Source: Nymphaea colorata | Taxonomy: Eukaryota > Streptophyta > Magnoliopsida > Nymphaeales > Nymphaeaceae | DNA: 64,000 bases | Direction: 5' to 3' | NCBI RefSeq assembly: GCF_008831285.2 | Contig: NC_045146.1 | Coordinates: forward strand, 23,763,703-23,827,702 | Shown: piece by piece, positions 11,310 through 22,192 of the stretch | Numbering within the stretch: the stretch's first letter is position 1 | Layout: every line of letters starts with the position of its first letter | Program-made: the position numbers and the translations under genes | The notes under the pieces: generated by a model | What the model saw: the letters and a program-made list of their open reading frames with translations, nothing else | Database searches by the model: none | Told to the model about the DNA's origin: nothing

Positions 11310-11970
11310 CAATAATAACAGAGATGGGGTTTAACGTATCCTTTCCCATGAAACTACATTGTGACAATCAAGCTGCAATACATATAGCTGCAAACTCAAT
11401 GTTTCATGAATGGACAAAACACATTGAAATTGATTGTCATTTCATTCGTGAAAAAGTCCAAAATGAAAGTATTATTACACCGTTTGTTAGAAGTGAAGAT
11501 CAATATGTAGATATATTTACCAAACCCGTCACCAAAAACAAGTTAACCAACACCATGGCCAAGTTGGGAATTGTTAATCTTCACTCTTCCCAACTTGAGG
11601 GGGAGTGTTGAGCGGTTAACAAAAGGAGACTCTATAATGGGAAACCCAATTCATGATTGAAGATGACTGTTGATTCCTTAGAGACGTTTTCGTGGTTGCC
11701 ATCTCTATTGATTTCCTTCCCTCGTTATTACTTACCAAAGATTCAGTAACGGTATCTACACTCTCTATAAATTGATGCTCTACCATGTAACGAGTGTAGC
11801 AGGAAATATTCTCTTCTCATTCAATAAGAGCTCCTCCTTCCCATGGACGTAGGCAATTGAATGCCGAACCACTTATATGGTTGTCTCTAGTATTTTCACT
11901 AGATCTCGAGACAACTTTTTGCTTCTTACTTTTCCATGAAACTAGATTTCCTCCAATGGTTACACAATAG
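11310..11970 (+). mobile_element. Ty1/copia fossil, 3' end only
   Basis: The frame at 11324-11611 carries the RNase H-like end of a Ty1/copia polyprotein (landmarks CDNQAAIHIA, KHIEIDCHFIREK, YVDIFTKP). A purine-rich tract (gagggggag) follows, and then a probable 3' LTR beginning TGTTGAG at 11606. The far end of the LTR, taken as near 11970, is not certain. The 5' LTR, gag, integrase and most of the reverse transcriptase are absent, so the element is broken and truncated. I cannot date it because only one LTR is visible. Confidence 0.8.
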
Positions 11971-12068
11971 CTAGTGGTAGATCTTCTATCTTACTTACTG
12001 CCAGCCCATGTTTACCCACATTTGTTATTGATATGTTGTATATGTTTACCCACAGCTGTTATTGATAT

Positions 12069-12190
12069 GTTATACAACAGCATCTAACAACATCAATAGA
12101 AAAGGACGAGAAAAATGGTGTGTTTCATTCAGAAATAACAGGGCCTTTAGTGGATCACTTTACAATAAGCACAATTAATTACCGTATGGA
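12069..12190. repeat. Second copy of the DUF241 copy-4 upstream segment
   Basis: Diverged direct repeat of 11131-11250. Both contain 'tgttatacaacagcatctaa' followed by 'atcaatagaaaa/atcagtagaaaa' and 'aatggtgtgtttcatt'. The copia fossil lies between the two copies. This is a local segment duplication of the array's flanking DNA, not the target-site repeat of the transposon, because it is far too long. Confidence 0.65.
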
Positions 12191-12341
12191 ATCTTGGTCC
12201 TAAGTTTTGACATCTCTGCGTGGTTAGGACAGGAAGAGAGGTCCTTCTTGGTTCTTATTGATGTCTAGAGCACACTGCTCGTGGACGTGCAGCACCCTCT
12301 CTCTCCCAGTAAAATGCAATACGTCTTTTGCAGTGTCTGTT

Positions 12342-12720
12342 GCCACCATTTCCTTCTTTTCTTGTGATTTTGAATTTGAAAACGCAAGAAGATGATAGAT
12401 GGAACTGATAGCACCCCCTCTTTTATAAGTTAGGCTTATTACAGAAGACAAAAGTGCATGTGGTACATGACAGATTTTGCTTAATATGGCTACCATAGTT
12501 GGTGACAGAAAATGATATATCTCTTCTTTCTTTTTCCTCTCCGTCAGATATGGCGCTAAGATTCTTGTCTACACCATAACCGGTACTTGTCAAGCACCTA
12601 ACGAGTGGCTTGCCCCTCGGCCAACCAACATAGGAAGTAACTCTTGGTACCAATACGAATAGCGATTTCCCGTACATAAAGAAATTGCTTTCTCGATAAG
12701 CGAATGCGGGTGTGGCAGTA
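12342..12720 (-). pseudogene. DUF241 promoter and leader without a body
   Basis: On the minus strand this stretch has the same parts as the 5' end of the pseudogene at 13301-14172: a TATA-like TTATAAAAG (about 12420-12430), a leader with 'cgcaagaagatgatagatgg' (compare 'cacaagaagacgatgaagag' at 14233-14252), an ATG-type start near 12350, and upstream the motif 'acgagtggcttgcccctcgg' plus 'ccaaccaacat' (12600-12632). Downstream of the start no DUF241 residues can be read. I interpret it as the surviving 5' end of a lost gene copy; it could instead be a promoter duplicated on its own. Confidence 0.5.
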
Positions 12721-13300
12721 TATGCCTCCTAGAAATGGGTGGCTGCACATGTTATTCACACTGTATCCATGGTGAATTACAGAATAATATACCAGAAAGT
12801 GCATAATCTGCTTCAAGGGTGGAACCTATTTTGTTAGTATCCCACGTTCATTGATGCTTGCTCCATCATTAAATGATCAGCCATGAAATGGCATCAATCG
12901 CTATGCCTCCTCTTCGTCTGCAAGTTTAATACCGCTCCACGTGCAACCATGGAATGCTGGAAACTGTCCAATTGATTTTTGCTGTTTAATTGCATATGCC
13001 ACATAAATTGCTAGTAACTGAGTAACCACTCTTCACTTACAAAGGATTCTTAATCCTACAACTAATACGCAACAAGTGAGCAGTCGTAATAGCCATGTGA
13101 CCATGTCTCAGGCGCTCGGTAGTAAATAAGAAACAATTAAAATAGAATCAAAGCAATGGAAGAGAGCGCGAAAAAAATTGGAAGTAGACGTAATTTGATT
13201 TCTTTCATCAAAATTGGTGTATATATTTGTTGTACAAAAAAGTCTTGTGTATATATTCTACAGAATTTATTTTTTGCCCATGGGAACAATTACTAAAAGC

Positions 13301-14172
13301 CTAACTGCCCTTCAATATGTCCAGAAGGGATGCTCTAGGATTGATTAAGAACCTAGACAAACCCTCTACCCCTGCTTCAGTTTCTACGGAGATCCAAAGC
13401 CAACATCTGTCTTCGGGCCACTTGAATGACATCTTCTCTTGATTCATTCATCAGTGAAGGGCCATGAACAGCCTAAAGAGCCCCATCAAGCCTTTCAATC
13501 TCGCTCAAGCTGTGTCATCATCATTCTTGTCACATCTTTTGGAACCAAAAAAACTCAACCTTAAGAAAGCCGACTGTGGCGCCTTTTGCCTGAACATCAT
13601 TGGAATGAGTAGCGCAAACCCTCAAACATGCCGATCGTGTTCGCTATGACATCAACCAAGGTGCCACCAACCACACCATCTTCTACAACAGTTAACAGAC
13701 CTGTTTATTCTCATGTTTTTCAATGACTTCAAGCATTTGATCATGTCCCTTCTCATTCTCTTTCTGAAACTCTGATGAAGGCCAATGCTCTGATGGAGGC
13801 TAGAATGTCTCCTGCGTACCAAGGAATTGAGGATTTCAAGTTTCTCCCTCAATTGCGAGAAAGAACCCTCACCATATCCAAAATATCCAGAAGACCTACA
13901 AAGACTTCCAGCAATTCACTCACCAGAATCTCTTCTCCCCGCAGAAACTGTTGAGGGAGAGGGAGTTGTAGGAAGTCAATAGTTGAAAGGTGCAAGTCCT
14001 TAAGGTGGTTGATCCGATTCTTGACCGAGCTGCAGTCCTCCTCTTCAAAATTGATGCTTCTGCCGAACCTTTGAACAAATGAAGGCATTCCTCCACTTAG
14101 GGATACTGGAATGAGATGTGGAAAGCAAGCTAGCAGAGCGAAGATGGAAGGAGTTTGAGGAAGACGTTGCCA
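13301..14172 (-). pseudogene. Decayed DUF241 gene copy
   Basis: Starts MATSSSNSFHLRSASLLS at 14172, exactly like the intact copies at 18452 and 22193. It continues in pieces in more than one frame: HLKDLHLSTIDFLQLPLPQQ and VSELLEVFVGLLDILDMV (about 13865-14000), then LNSLVRRRHSSLHQSIGLHQ with RKRMRRDMIKCLKSLKNM (about 13700-13830), and ending FLINPRASLLDILKGS with a stop at 13301-13303. The order matches the family from start to finish, but several frameshifts separate the blocks, so it cannot make a normal protein. It is an older casualty of the same array. Confidence 0.85.
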
Positions 14173-14264
14173 TCTTCTTTTTCCTTTTCTTCTTTTTTTT
14201 TTTTTTCCCCTTGCGATGGCAAATTTGAAACCACAAGAAGACGATGAAGAGATCTGGCTAGTAA

Positions 14265-14500
14265 CCCCTCCTATAAGGTGGAAACTTAGGAGACATGTGG
14301 AATGTTTATTAGGATGGAAATCAGTAACGTACCAATAAATTGAAAATCTGCATGTGGTGGGTTTTGCTTGGTGGTGTCTACTAAAGACTGTGGCTTCAGA
14401 TCGCATTGAAAGATTCTTTGTCTAGACGACTACCAAAACTGTCCACCTCCACACGAGGGGCTTGCTCGTCGGCCAATCAGCATAAGTGGTGACCCATCAA
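14265..14500 (-). promoter_or_regulatory. 5' flank of DUF241 pseudogene
   Basis: A TATAGG-type sequence lies at about 14268-14275 (minus strand), roughly 100 bp before the former ATG. The array's upstream motif is at about 14452-14486: 'cacgaggggcttgctcgtcg' followed by 'gccaatcagcat'. It matches the flank of the relic at 12600-12632 in both sequence and spacing. Confidence 0.5.
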
Positions 14501-14825
14501 GTCCGAAAACATGACTGGGATTTTCACACAAACAAAGTCTCTGCACCCCAAAAATCTGATAGTTCATGAGTTTGCATGCAATTTGCTGGTGCGCAAAATT
14601 GAACAGGAAAAGTTAGATGGACAGACAATCAATACGTGCCATGCTTCAGAGTTGAGGCAAATTTAATCCGGGAAATCATGGCAACATTATCCTAAGCAAA
14701 CTTAATTCATAGCAGGACAGCATCCATAGTGGCGCGGACTGTGCTTGGAGCAGATCTGCTCTTTTGGTAGATGCAGCAAAAAAATTGTTGCTGCTTCAAT
14801 CAGGGAGTTGCTGTTCTGGCATTAG

Positions 14826-14917
14826 AGATAGTCAATTATCGCACGAGTGGCCTGCTCTTTATCTACCCAACAGATAGTCAATTATCGCACGAGTGGCCTG
14901 CTCTTTATCTACCCAAC
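14826..14917. repeat. Perfect 46-bp tandem repeat of the upstream motif
   Basis: The unit 14826-14871 is repeated exactly at 14872-14917. Each unit contains 'cacgagtggcctgctcttta' followed by 'tctacccaac', a variant of the motif seen upstream of DUF241 copies. No DUF241 body lies next to it on the minus strand side beyond the pseudogene about 650 bp away. Confidence 0.9.
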
Positions 14918-14919
14918 AT

Positions 14920-17900
14920 CTTGTTGATGCATGGTTGTATGGGCAGCTAATTTCCTTATAAATATAGATTTCTTTAGTACCAATTGGGTCGTTCCAGGGT
15001 TGAACTTGATGGACGCATAATTAATATAATGCATACTTACCATCGTTGAGGGTTAAAGAACAGATGAACGTGATCATTGCACCTGTTGACTGTAGTCTTT
15101 AAAGTTCTTTTCCTGAACATAAGTTGATAAAATATTGCTTTACACATGCGTTGTTGGTTGCCTCAGCTGTAAGGTCGGCCACGAAAGGAACTCAACCCTG
15201 CTCTTCCCCTGCTTCTGCTCAACACATGCACTACATAGAATCAGTCAAAATTAGATTGTTGCTCTTCACACGCATGCATATTCTAATGTTTCCTCTGCCT
15301 AATTCTTGAACCTGTCATGGAATGGGATTGTATAGGAGCCTAACAACCAACTTCTGACAACGAAAAGGACAATGAATGACCAAGAAGGGTCAATTGGTGC
15401 CGTTTTAAGTTGCCAACAACTGAAATGGAATTTGTGGTAGTAAACTTGTTTGACCCTTCCTAAATAATACTTTGATCTTGCTGACCTCCACAAACGGTAG
15501 TCTCATGGAGCAATTCTTAGATAGCAAGCACTAGCTCCCGGTGCTACTTCATAAAAAGCAAGAAAAGATAAGAGAGAATAGAATGAAACGCACGCTGTGA
15601 TAATTATAACGGTTCCTGCACCTAGAAAACGTCCGAAAGCACCTGCTACGGAACTGCCGAACAGGGGAATGCAAGTCTACTAGCACGTGATAAGTGAAGA
15701 AAAGAGCAAACAGAATTGGCGAGAATGTAAAACTCGTCTCAATGTGTTGAAGACGAGAAATGTGTTGATAAATTTGAGATGATAAGCAAGTGACAACAGA
15801 TATAGCGGGTCATATACAATATAGAAACAACACTAAATTGAAGAGAACTTTTTTTATGTATAAATCGAAATTTTGCAGGAGTACGAGTTGGACGGGTCCT
15901 TGATTGAACAATTATTCAACCACTGAATAAGGGTTACTGCAAATCCCGTGCATCTCTATGGATCATGGTTGCTGTGCATGCTGTCGCTAGCATATGAAGC
16001 TAAGTTTTGTTAACTCATAGATGATAAAAAGCAGCGAGTCTGATGCTCTGCTTCTATAAACTGAATTATCTTTATCTTCTTGCACACAGATGCACCGCAA
16101 AACGCTTGCAAAGGAGAGCCAACTGCATGATTAGAAGTCACACTTAGATTATTTTTTTTATGGTACTTACTGCTGTCAGCTTATGCCTAATAATTTTCAT
16201 TTTTTGAACTTATTGTGAGTAAAATCGAATATGAAAAATGCAGAGTCCCATGTATACAATATTCAGTTATTCAAAAAGCAAACTTCAGTGCGGAATACAA
16301 TTGTTGCCTGAGTTTGACTTATTCATCCATGAACTGCACACGCTTAGCCATTTGCTTTACGTTTCCTGTATTTACTTAGGAGTAACATTTATAACCAGAT
16401 GAATCTTACTTCATTGCAGTGTAGAAAAGTATGATGAAAAGAAACTTATAAATTTATTCCTTCTCCGTCAGTCATTGTAGCAGCCATGTCATTTCTGCAC
16501 AGACCAACTGCTGTTGCCTCCCATGTGTGTAAACTCTTTGTCTAGAAAATGAACACATCACTTCATTCATGTTCCTTGTCGACAAAATGCAATAGAGCTC
16601 ATTTCCAGCTGATGAAATGCATTTCATATACCTGCTCTGTGGGCAGAATTTTGCTATATTCAGAAGTCTTAGTATTTTCTAAGGTCATAGGACCAGTCTC
16701 TAGTAAACACTTTTGGTACGTTTGCGGTTCCTGTAGTACTGTTTCATTAGGCTGTGTTCCGGCCTAGAAGAAAGCTCCTTCTAAAGATAGAATTTGCTTT
16801 TTCGCAGGATCGTTAAAGCTCAAGCTGGTTTTTAAGAATCTTGCTGTTTGACCCCGATCTGTCTTTAAGCAAGCAAGACTACCTTGATGAAGAACTTATC
16901 CCGCATTCTCTACTGTAGGCATGTCAAATGCACTGTCCTTAAGCTGCGAATTTATCTGATTCTTGAGCTTATGGGCTCTTTCAATTGAAAAAGTTTCATT
17001 GACGAACATGTGGATTTTGTTGGATCTTTCTAGAGAGGAGATTATGCCGGAACCTTCTAGAGAGGAGATTACGGTAGAGAAATTGGAAGAGTTACCGTAA
17101 TCTCCTCTCTAGAAGGTTCCAGCATAATCTCCTCTCTAGAAAGATCCAACAGATTTTGGTGTCTCGATAGTTCTTTTCTGCAATAGTTTCATCTTATTTT
17201 GAAGGTCGAATTACGGGGGAGATATACAAGCAGCAGTTACAATTGTCTTTTCTTCACTTTGGTCAGACGGTGACCAAATGCTGCTACTGGTCATAGTAAT
17301 ACAGCTCCAATCACGAGCATTGCAACTCAAGTGGGTTTCTATTGTTATGTGAGAATGGAAAATTGATCTCTTGCAGGTTGAAGTTTCATGTACTACATGA
17401 CCGCATGTTTGGTTAAAAAATAGACTAAGCGTCCATTATTCGCATTTTGGGTCATGCTGTTGTCTATTATCAACAATATGATTGAGGCTTTACTAAGAAT
17501 ATTGTTCGGTCATGCTTTTTGTTTCTCATGGGATGAAGCATCCGTAGCATGCAACTGCGCAAGTCTTCATGTTGTTGCTGAAGTAAAAAATCCAGACAAC
17601 ATAGTAGTAAACTACACAAACTAGATTTAGTCCTTTTCTGATAGAGAAACTTATATTGAACCTGCAGGTTGGCTAAGTTTCGAATCGATGCCCAATTGCA
17701 CCGTTGGTGGCTTCTTTTGTTATCACTCCATACATGTACAGCCTTTCGCTTTTCTGATTCCTGGCCTATCAGATCCAAAATGGCCTAGCACAAAAAAATA
17801 TATTTCAGAGTAAGCTTACAATATCCAAACTATTGCAGAAGCTGGATAAGATTCTAACCATATCAGACTAATTGGCAGGGGCTGGTCCTGAATCCTCGAG

Positions 17901-18451
17901 TCTTTATCAGGCTCAACCTGCCAGAGGAATTGCTGAAATGAGAACTTGCCCAGACAACCTGAACCTTATTGTCCATGTCTGCTGTTGCATTTCAACGGCT
18001 TGATATCGAACTGTCGTGACTGCTTGATTAACAGTTACTTCTTCTACCATAGATAAATTGCAGTGGATCTTAACAAATATCAAGATTTTTCCAATAAATA
18101 TCTAAGATACTTCACTGTCAAAATTTTGGAGATAAATGGAGATAATGCCTTTTTATTTCTTTTCTTTTTTGACATCGTTCAAGATATAAAAGTTGAGAAA
18201 GCCTATCATGAAGAAATGACCGAAAGTGTCCGCTTAACCAAACCAACAAATCAAATAAAAAGAACAGAACTCCAATGCCATGATGCATGAAATCTTAGAG
18301 AGAGAGTCATAAACAGCAATCTTCGAGTAAGATAGATCTTTTTACTAATTTACAAATTTTATGTTGTACGGATATGTACATGAAGACAATTTCAACATTC
18401 GATACATCCTTCAAAATGGTGACCCTTGAGGGACTCAAAATGAGATTTATC
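14920..18451. other. Intergenic, no gene recognised
   Basis: Apart from the foldback at 17018-17151 I see no gene. The open frames (for example 15124-15309, 16549-16767 and 17470-17778) are short, have no recognisable domains and show no splice pattern I could support. The segment 18300-18451 is the 3' flank of the next DUF241 gene. Confidence 0.45.
17018..17151. repeat. Near-perfect 59-bp foldback (hairpin)
   Basis: The left arm 17018-17076 and the right arm 17093-17151 are reverse complements with a single mismatch that I can find (C at the left arm against T in the reverse-complemented right arm, a G:U-type difference). The loop is the 16 nt at 17077-17092. Within each arm the block 'tctagagaggagatta' occurs twice. 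It could be a MITE, a truncated inverted LTR pair, or a small-RNA-producing hairpin; sequence alone does not decide. Confidence 0.9.
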
Positions 18452-19291
18452 CTAACAGCATGTTAAGAAGTTGAGGAGGGCGGCTCTTGCAGTGATCAAG
18501 CTCCTAAACACTCCCTCCAACTCATCTTCGACCCCCGTCAAGCACGACTCCAAATTTTCCATTAGCCTTTTCACGTATTGAACGCTGTCCTCTGCTAATT
18601 CTTTGTTCGGATGGCCACACAGAGCAAACATAATCACATCCAACCTCTCAATTTCGTTGGTCTTCCCTTCAGCACCGCCACCATCATGTTTCTTTGAACA
18701 TCTTAACTTCGAGAAGATCGACCCTAGGGAGTTGCGAGCAGAGATTATTGATGCAAGCTGCTCGAACGTGGCTACTGTATTAGCTCGGACATCTCTCAGG
18801 ATTTTTTCAACCTTGCTATCATTTGTGGACGACCCATCAGCTTCCATGGTTTTCAACAGCTGCAGGCATTTGATCATGTCCTTCCTCATGCTCTTCCTCA
18901 TGCATTGGTATCTACCGATGCCGACATCAAGATTCTGATCCCTTCTGCGGAACATCGACTGAAGGGCTTGCTGCTCCTCTCTCATACGCTGCACTGAATC
19001 CTTCACCATCCCACACACATCAAGCAATCTCAGAAAGTCATCCATCAGTTGGGTAACAAAGGTGTCCTTTCTACAGAGAGCTTGCTGTGTGTGAGCCATT
19101 TGCAGGAAGCCATCAATGCAGCAGAAGAGGTCCTTAAGGTGGCCAAGTCCGGTGCTTGTCAAGCTGTGTGGCTTGGCCTGCCATTCTTTTGCAGCCTCAA
19201 GGCATTCTTCCACTCGGCGCAAGATGGGGTTTGAACTTGTGGGCAAGCTGATGGACCTTGCGTGGAAAGAGTTTGAGGATGATGTTGCCAT
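18452..19291 (-). CDS. DUF241 (PF03087) BPS1-like protein, copy 6
   Basis: An intact intronless frame of 279 residues. MATSSSNSFHARSISLPTSS is followed by FVTQLMDDFLRLLDVCGM (about 78-95), the conserved LQSMFRRRDQNLDVGIGRYQ, the basic RKSMRKDMIKCLQLLKTM, LRDVRANTVATFEQLASIIS, and the ending LEGVFRSLITARAALLNFLT with a final CC. A TATA box (TATATAAG, minus strand, 19363-19370) lies about 75 bp before the ATG. It is closest to the copy at 22193-23029, with matching motifs throughout and a related 5' flank, so these two form a second, younger pair in the array. The biochemical function of the family is not established. Confidence 0.92.
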   Translation of the reverse strand: MATSSSNSFHARSISLPTSSNPILRRVEECLEAAKEWQAKPHSLTSTGLGHLKDLFCCIDGFLQMAHTQQALCRKDTFVTQLMDDFLRLLDVCGMVKDSVQRMREEQQALQSMFRRRDQNLDVGIGRYQCMRKSMRKDMIKCLQLLKTMEADGSSTNDSKVEKILRDVRANTVATFEQLASIISARNSLGSIFSKLRCSKKHDGGGAEGKTNEIERLDVIMFALCGHPNKELAEDSVQYVKRLMENLESCLTGVEDELEGVFRSLITARAALLNFLTCC

Positions 19292-19362
19292 TTCTCACTG
19301 TCTTTCTTGCCTTGCAGAAATGAAATGTCGTGGTTTTGATGATGAACATCCCCGCGGCTTCT

Positions 19363-19370
19363 CTTATATA
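19363..19370 (-). promoter_or_regulatory. TATA box of DUF241 copy 6
   Basis: TATATAAG on the minus strand, 72 bp or so before the ATG at 19291. The same spacing is seen for the other intact copies. Confidence 0.6.
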
Positions 19371-19415
19371 AAGACTGGCTAAGAGACAAGTGGAATCTTG
19401 CCCTGTTGGTAGCAT

Positions 19416-22192
19416 TTAGTGAGCATGTGGGAGATGTATATGCGCCATTGGCTTTCTCATTCGTATTGAATTTGTATTCTGTTTATATGAGAAAAACAGG
19501 TGTACGTGGGGACAATGAAGAATCAAAGGGCCGTGAGGATTAATTGATAATCTTTTGTTGGGATCGATTTCTTAAGAAAGCTGTGTCGTTAGGTGCGTAA
19601 CATTAGTGGGTAGAAACCTGCAGGATGAGCTGATGGTTGATTGCGTCATACATTGTCTTTGATCTGACGTCTCTAGTGATTTTATATGAACCTCATTGTA
19701 TATATTATTCTTGCTAGCATTGCTTGCTTCACCTAATTTGGAGTTCCAATCAAGATTGTAACATCTTGTTTAGAACAACTGGGAATCGTTTGAATGTTGG
19801 TAATTATGAAAAAGAATGATGGCTACGTCTACTGAATTGATTGAGTTATCAAGTCTTTCTGGGCCACCAACCGGCAGTAGTCTATAGCCATCAGGCGAAT
19901 ACTACAGGAGCTACATTCAGATGATCATGTATTCTTAAGAAGATAGATTACTGCCCCAGGTGTAAAAAATAGTTTAGAAATAGTCAGCATTGAAAGTTCT
20001 CAAGAATGTTTTCAACCCTTGTGGCATACCCCCGAAATGCCATTGAAAGTATTTGGATACACAGCCCTTCCATGTACCGATAAGATCTAAATCCACTGAA
20101 GAAATCGATAAAAGGCTACCAAATTGGCCCGCCTATACTGATTGAACTAATTTGAAATGAAATAGAGAAATTTGTTCATTCAAATTCAGAATCCCTTTGT
20201 AGATACCACCTGTTCATTCACTCTGACTAAGCTTTTAACCTTAAGGCGCAAAAACAACGATCGGCCTCGAATCTCTATGGTTGTTAACAAAAGGAAAGAC
20301 GACTTCTGTACAAGGAGATTTTCAAAACAGGAGACTTGGATTGTAACAGAAAAGGTGCTGCCCAAATGAAAATTCTTACCTCCAATTTATGAGTTAGGTA
20401 TGGGCTTCACCAAAGACTTCGAATTATTAATTCCACGCACACCGACAGGCAGCCAGATCACACGCATAACGTAAGCACATACCTTTCATTAAGAATGTGG
20501 GCCTGACCATCGAGAACCTTCCAGTTATTAGTATCGGCCCCCCGTGCACGCCATCCATGCAATATCCAACTGACAGCGACAGAACACATGTGTCCTTCCC
20601 GCTTGACGCACCACGTGGCACAACTAGTTTCAGGTCCAGGGTGCCTTGGATTGGAAGATTGCATTGTACAGCTTCCTTTTTAAAGAAGAAGGCCCCTCTG
20701 ATCGTGCCATCATCATAAATTTAATGACAGAACAACTGTTGGCGATGGGCTGGCGTCTTCCAGTTGCCATCAGTGGGGCTCGTTTTTAGCATTATTGAAC
20801 TGTTCTTGTTACCTAGAGAAGGTGTGGTAAAGAGTACTCATTGAGTTAAAAGATCAAGTTTCATCAAGTTTGAACTTTTTCATAGTTTTGTGCTCGTAAT
20901 TGGAAGTTTGGGAGGTCAAACAAGGATTTGCTCATTGGGGAGTTCTTTGTCATCAAACGAACAAAAGTTACTTTTAATTATTGCATAGATTTGGGACAAA
21001 AGTCTGCCCAAGGCTGCCTGGCAGCCACTCCGTTCATGGTGATGAGAAAATATTTTGCCAAAACAATTCTATCCTCTTGTTAATGAAGCTCAAAAGAAAT
21101 GTTAACGGACCGACTTCGTTAAAATGTGTATCGCAGTAGCACAAAGGTAATGCAGACAAGTATTCAGGGCAGCATACCCTTTACCTCATATGAACCGTCA
21201 TCAACAAGCTTCTCACGTGTAGAGTTAGGTTCGAGTTAGAGCTATCTTGATTGACGCATAAGCTATGGTCACAACTGCGCAATGGTGGCATCAAGCTGAA
21301 TGGTGAGAGAAAGTTCAGCATTCAGTGTAAGGCAATGATCAATCCGTTTGATTGTAAGACATTTAGCAACCAGCTAGCTGGGAACTTTCTGTCAGTGCAG
21401 TCTTTCTTAAATAATGTAGTTAGTGCAATGACATTCAGAAAAATGACATGCTCTGGTAGAGTCTTACTTGTTACAATTCCTGTCGTTCGTAGTCAGTGAT
21501 TTGCCAAGTCCCGAGGAGCCCTCTTCTTCTAAACTATTTAAAGACAAATCTTCTGTTATGTTAAGAAGACTATACGGTGGTCGAACGCTAGGAAGAACTC
21601 TTCGTGCTGCGTTGGGCAAAAGCTTGGCTCGTAACGGTTGCCACCTTGCAAAAGTTGACCCCCTATAAGCACATTATGTACCAAACACCGTTTATTATAG
21701 TGCATCCTCAGCTTTTTCATGTCCTTTTTTGTAAAATGTGGTAGTCAAGGCTCGGTCAGGTTTTCTCTTCAAGGAGCAGGTTCATTGTTCTTACATTTGG
21801 AAATATTTTTGTCACAAAAAAAAAAAAAACAAACAAAATTTTTGTTGTGCATAAATAGTTGGTTTAAATGGGTTAGAGGCAAGATCATGGTGCTAAAGTT
21901 TAATCTTGTCAAATCACCCACCCATGAGTCCATCTTGTCATTGTCGTGTCATAAATACACCGACAAATTGATAAGACCTTTAATGGGACCTGGCATTCTA
22001 CACAAAAATAATGGAGATAGAAGAGAGAGACGGAAGGAGACCTCAATTGAGAAAGAGAAACAGAGAATCACAAGCAGAAATTTTGGAGAAAGATAAATCG
22101 TTACTATACACAAAAAATTTACACATGAACAAAATTTACATCTATTAAAGTTCGGATGCTAAGGTGAAGCTCTGGAGAATGAAACGGTCATC
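19416..22192. other. Intergenic, no gene recognised
   Basis: The first 150 bp share short blocks with the 5' flank of the next copy (23130-23280), such as 'gggacaatgaagaatcaaag' against 'gggataatcaggaaccaaag'. The rest shows only short, featureless open frames. The segment 22080-22192 is the 3' flank of the next gene. Confidence 0.45.

Noticed and set aside
11131-12190. Repeats flanking the copia fossil read as its two LTRs or target-site repeat
   Set aside because: They are about 120 bp of host flank sequence without TG..CA ends, too long for a target-site repeat and different from the LTR that starts at 11606.
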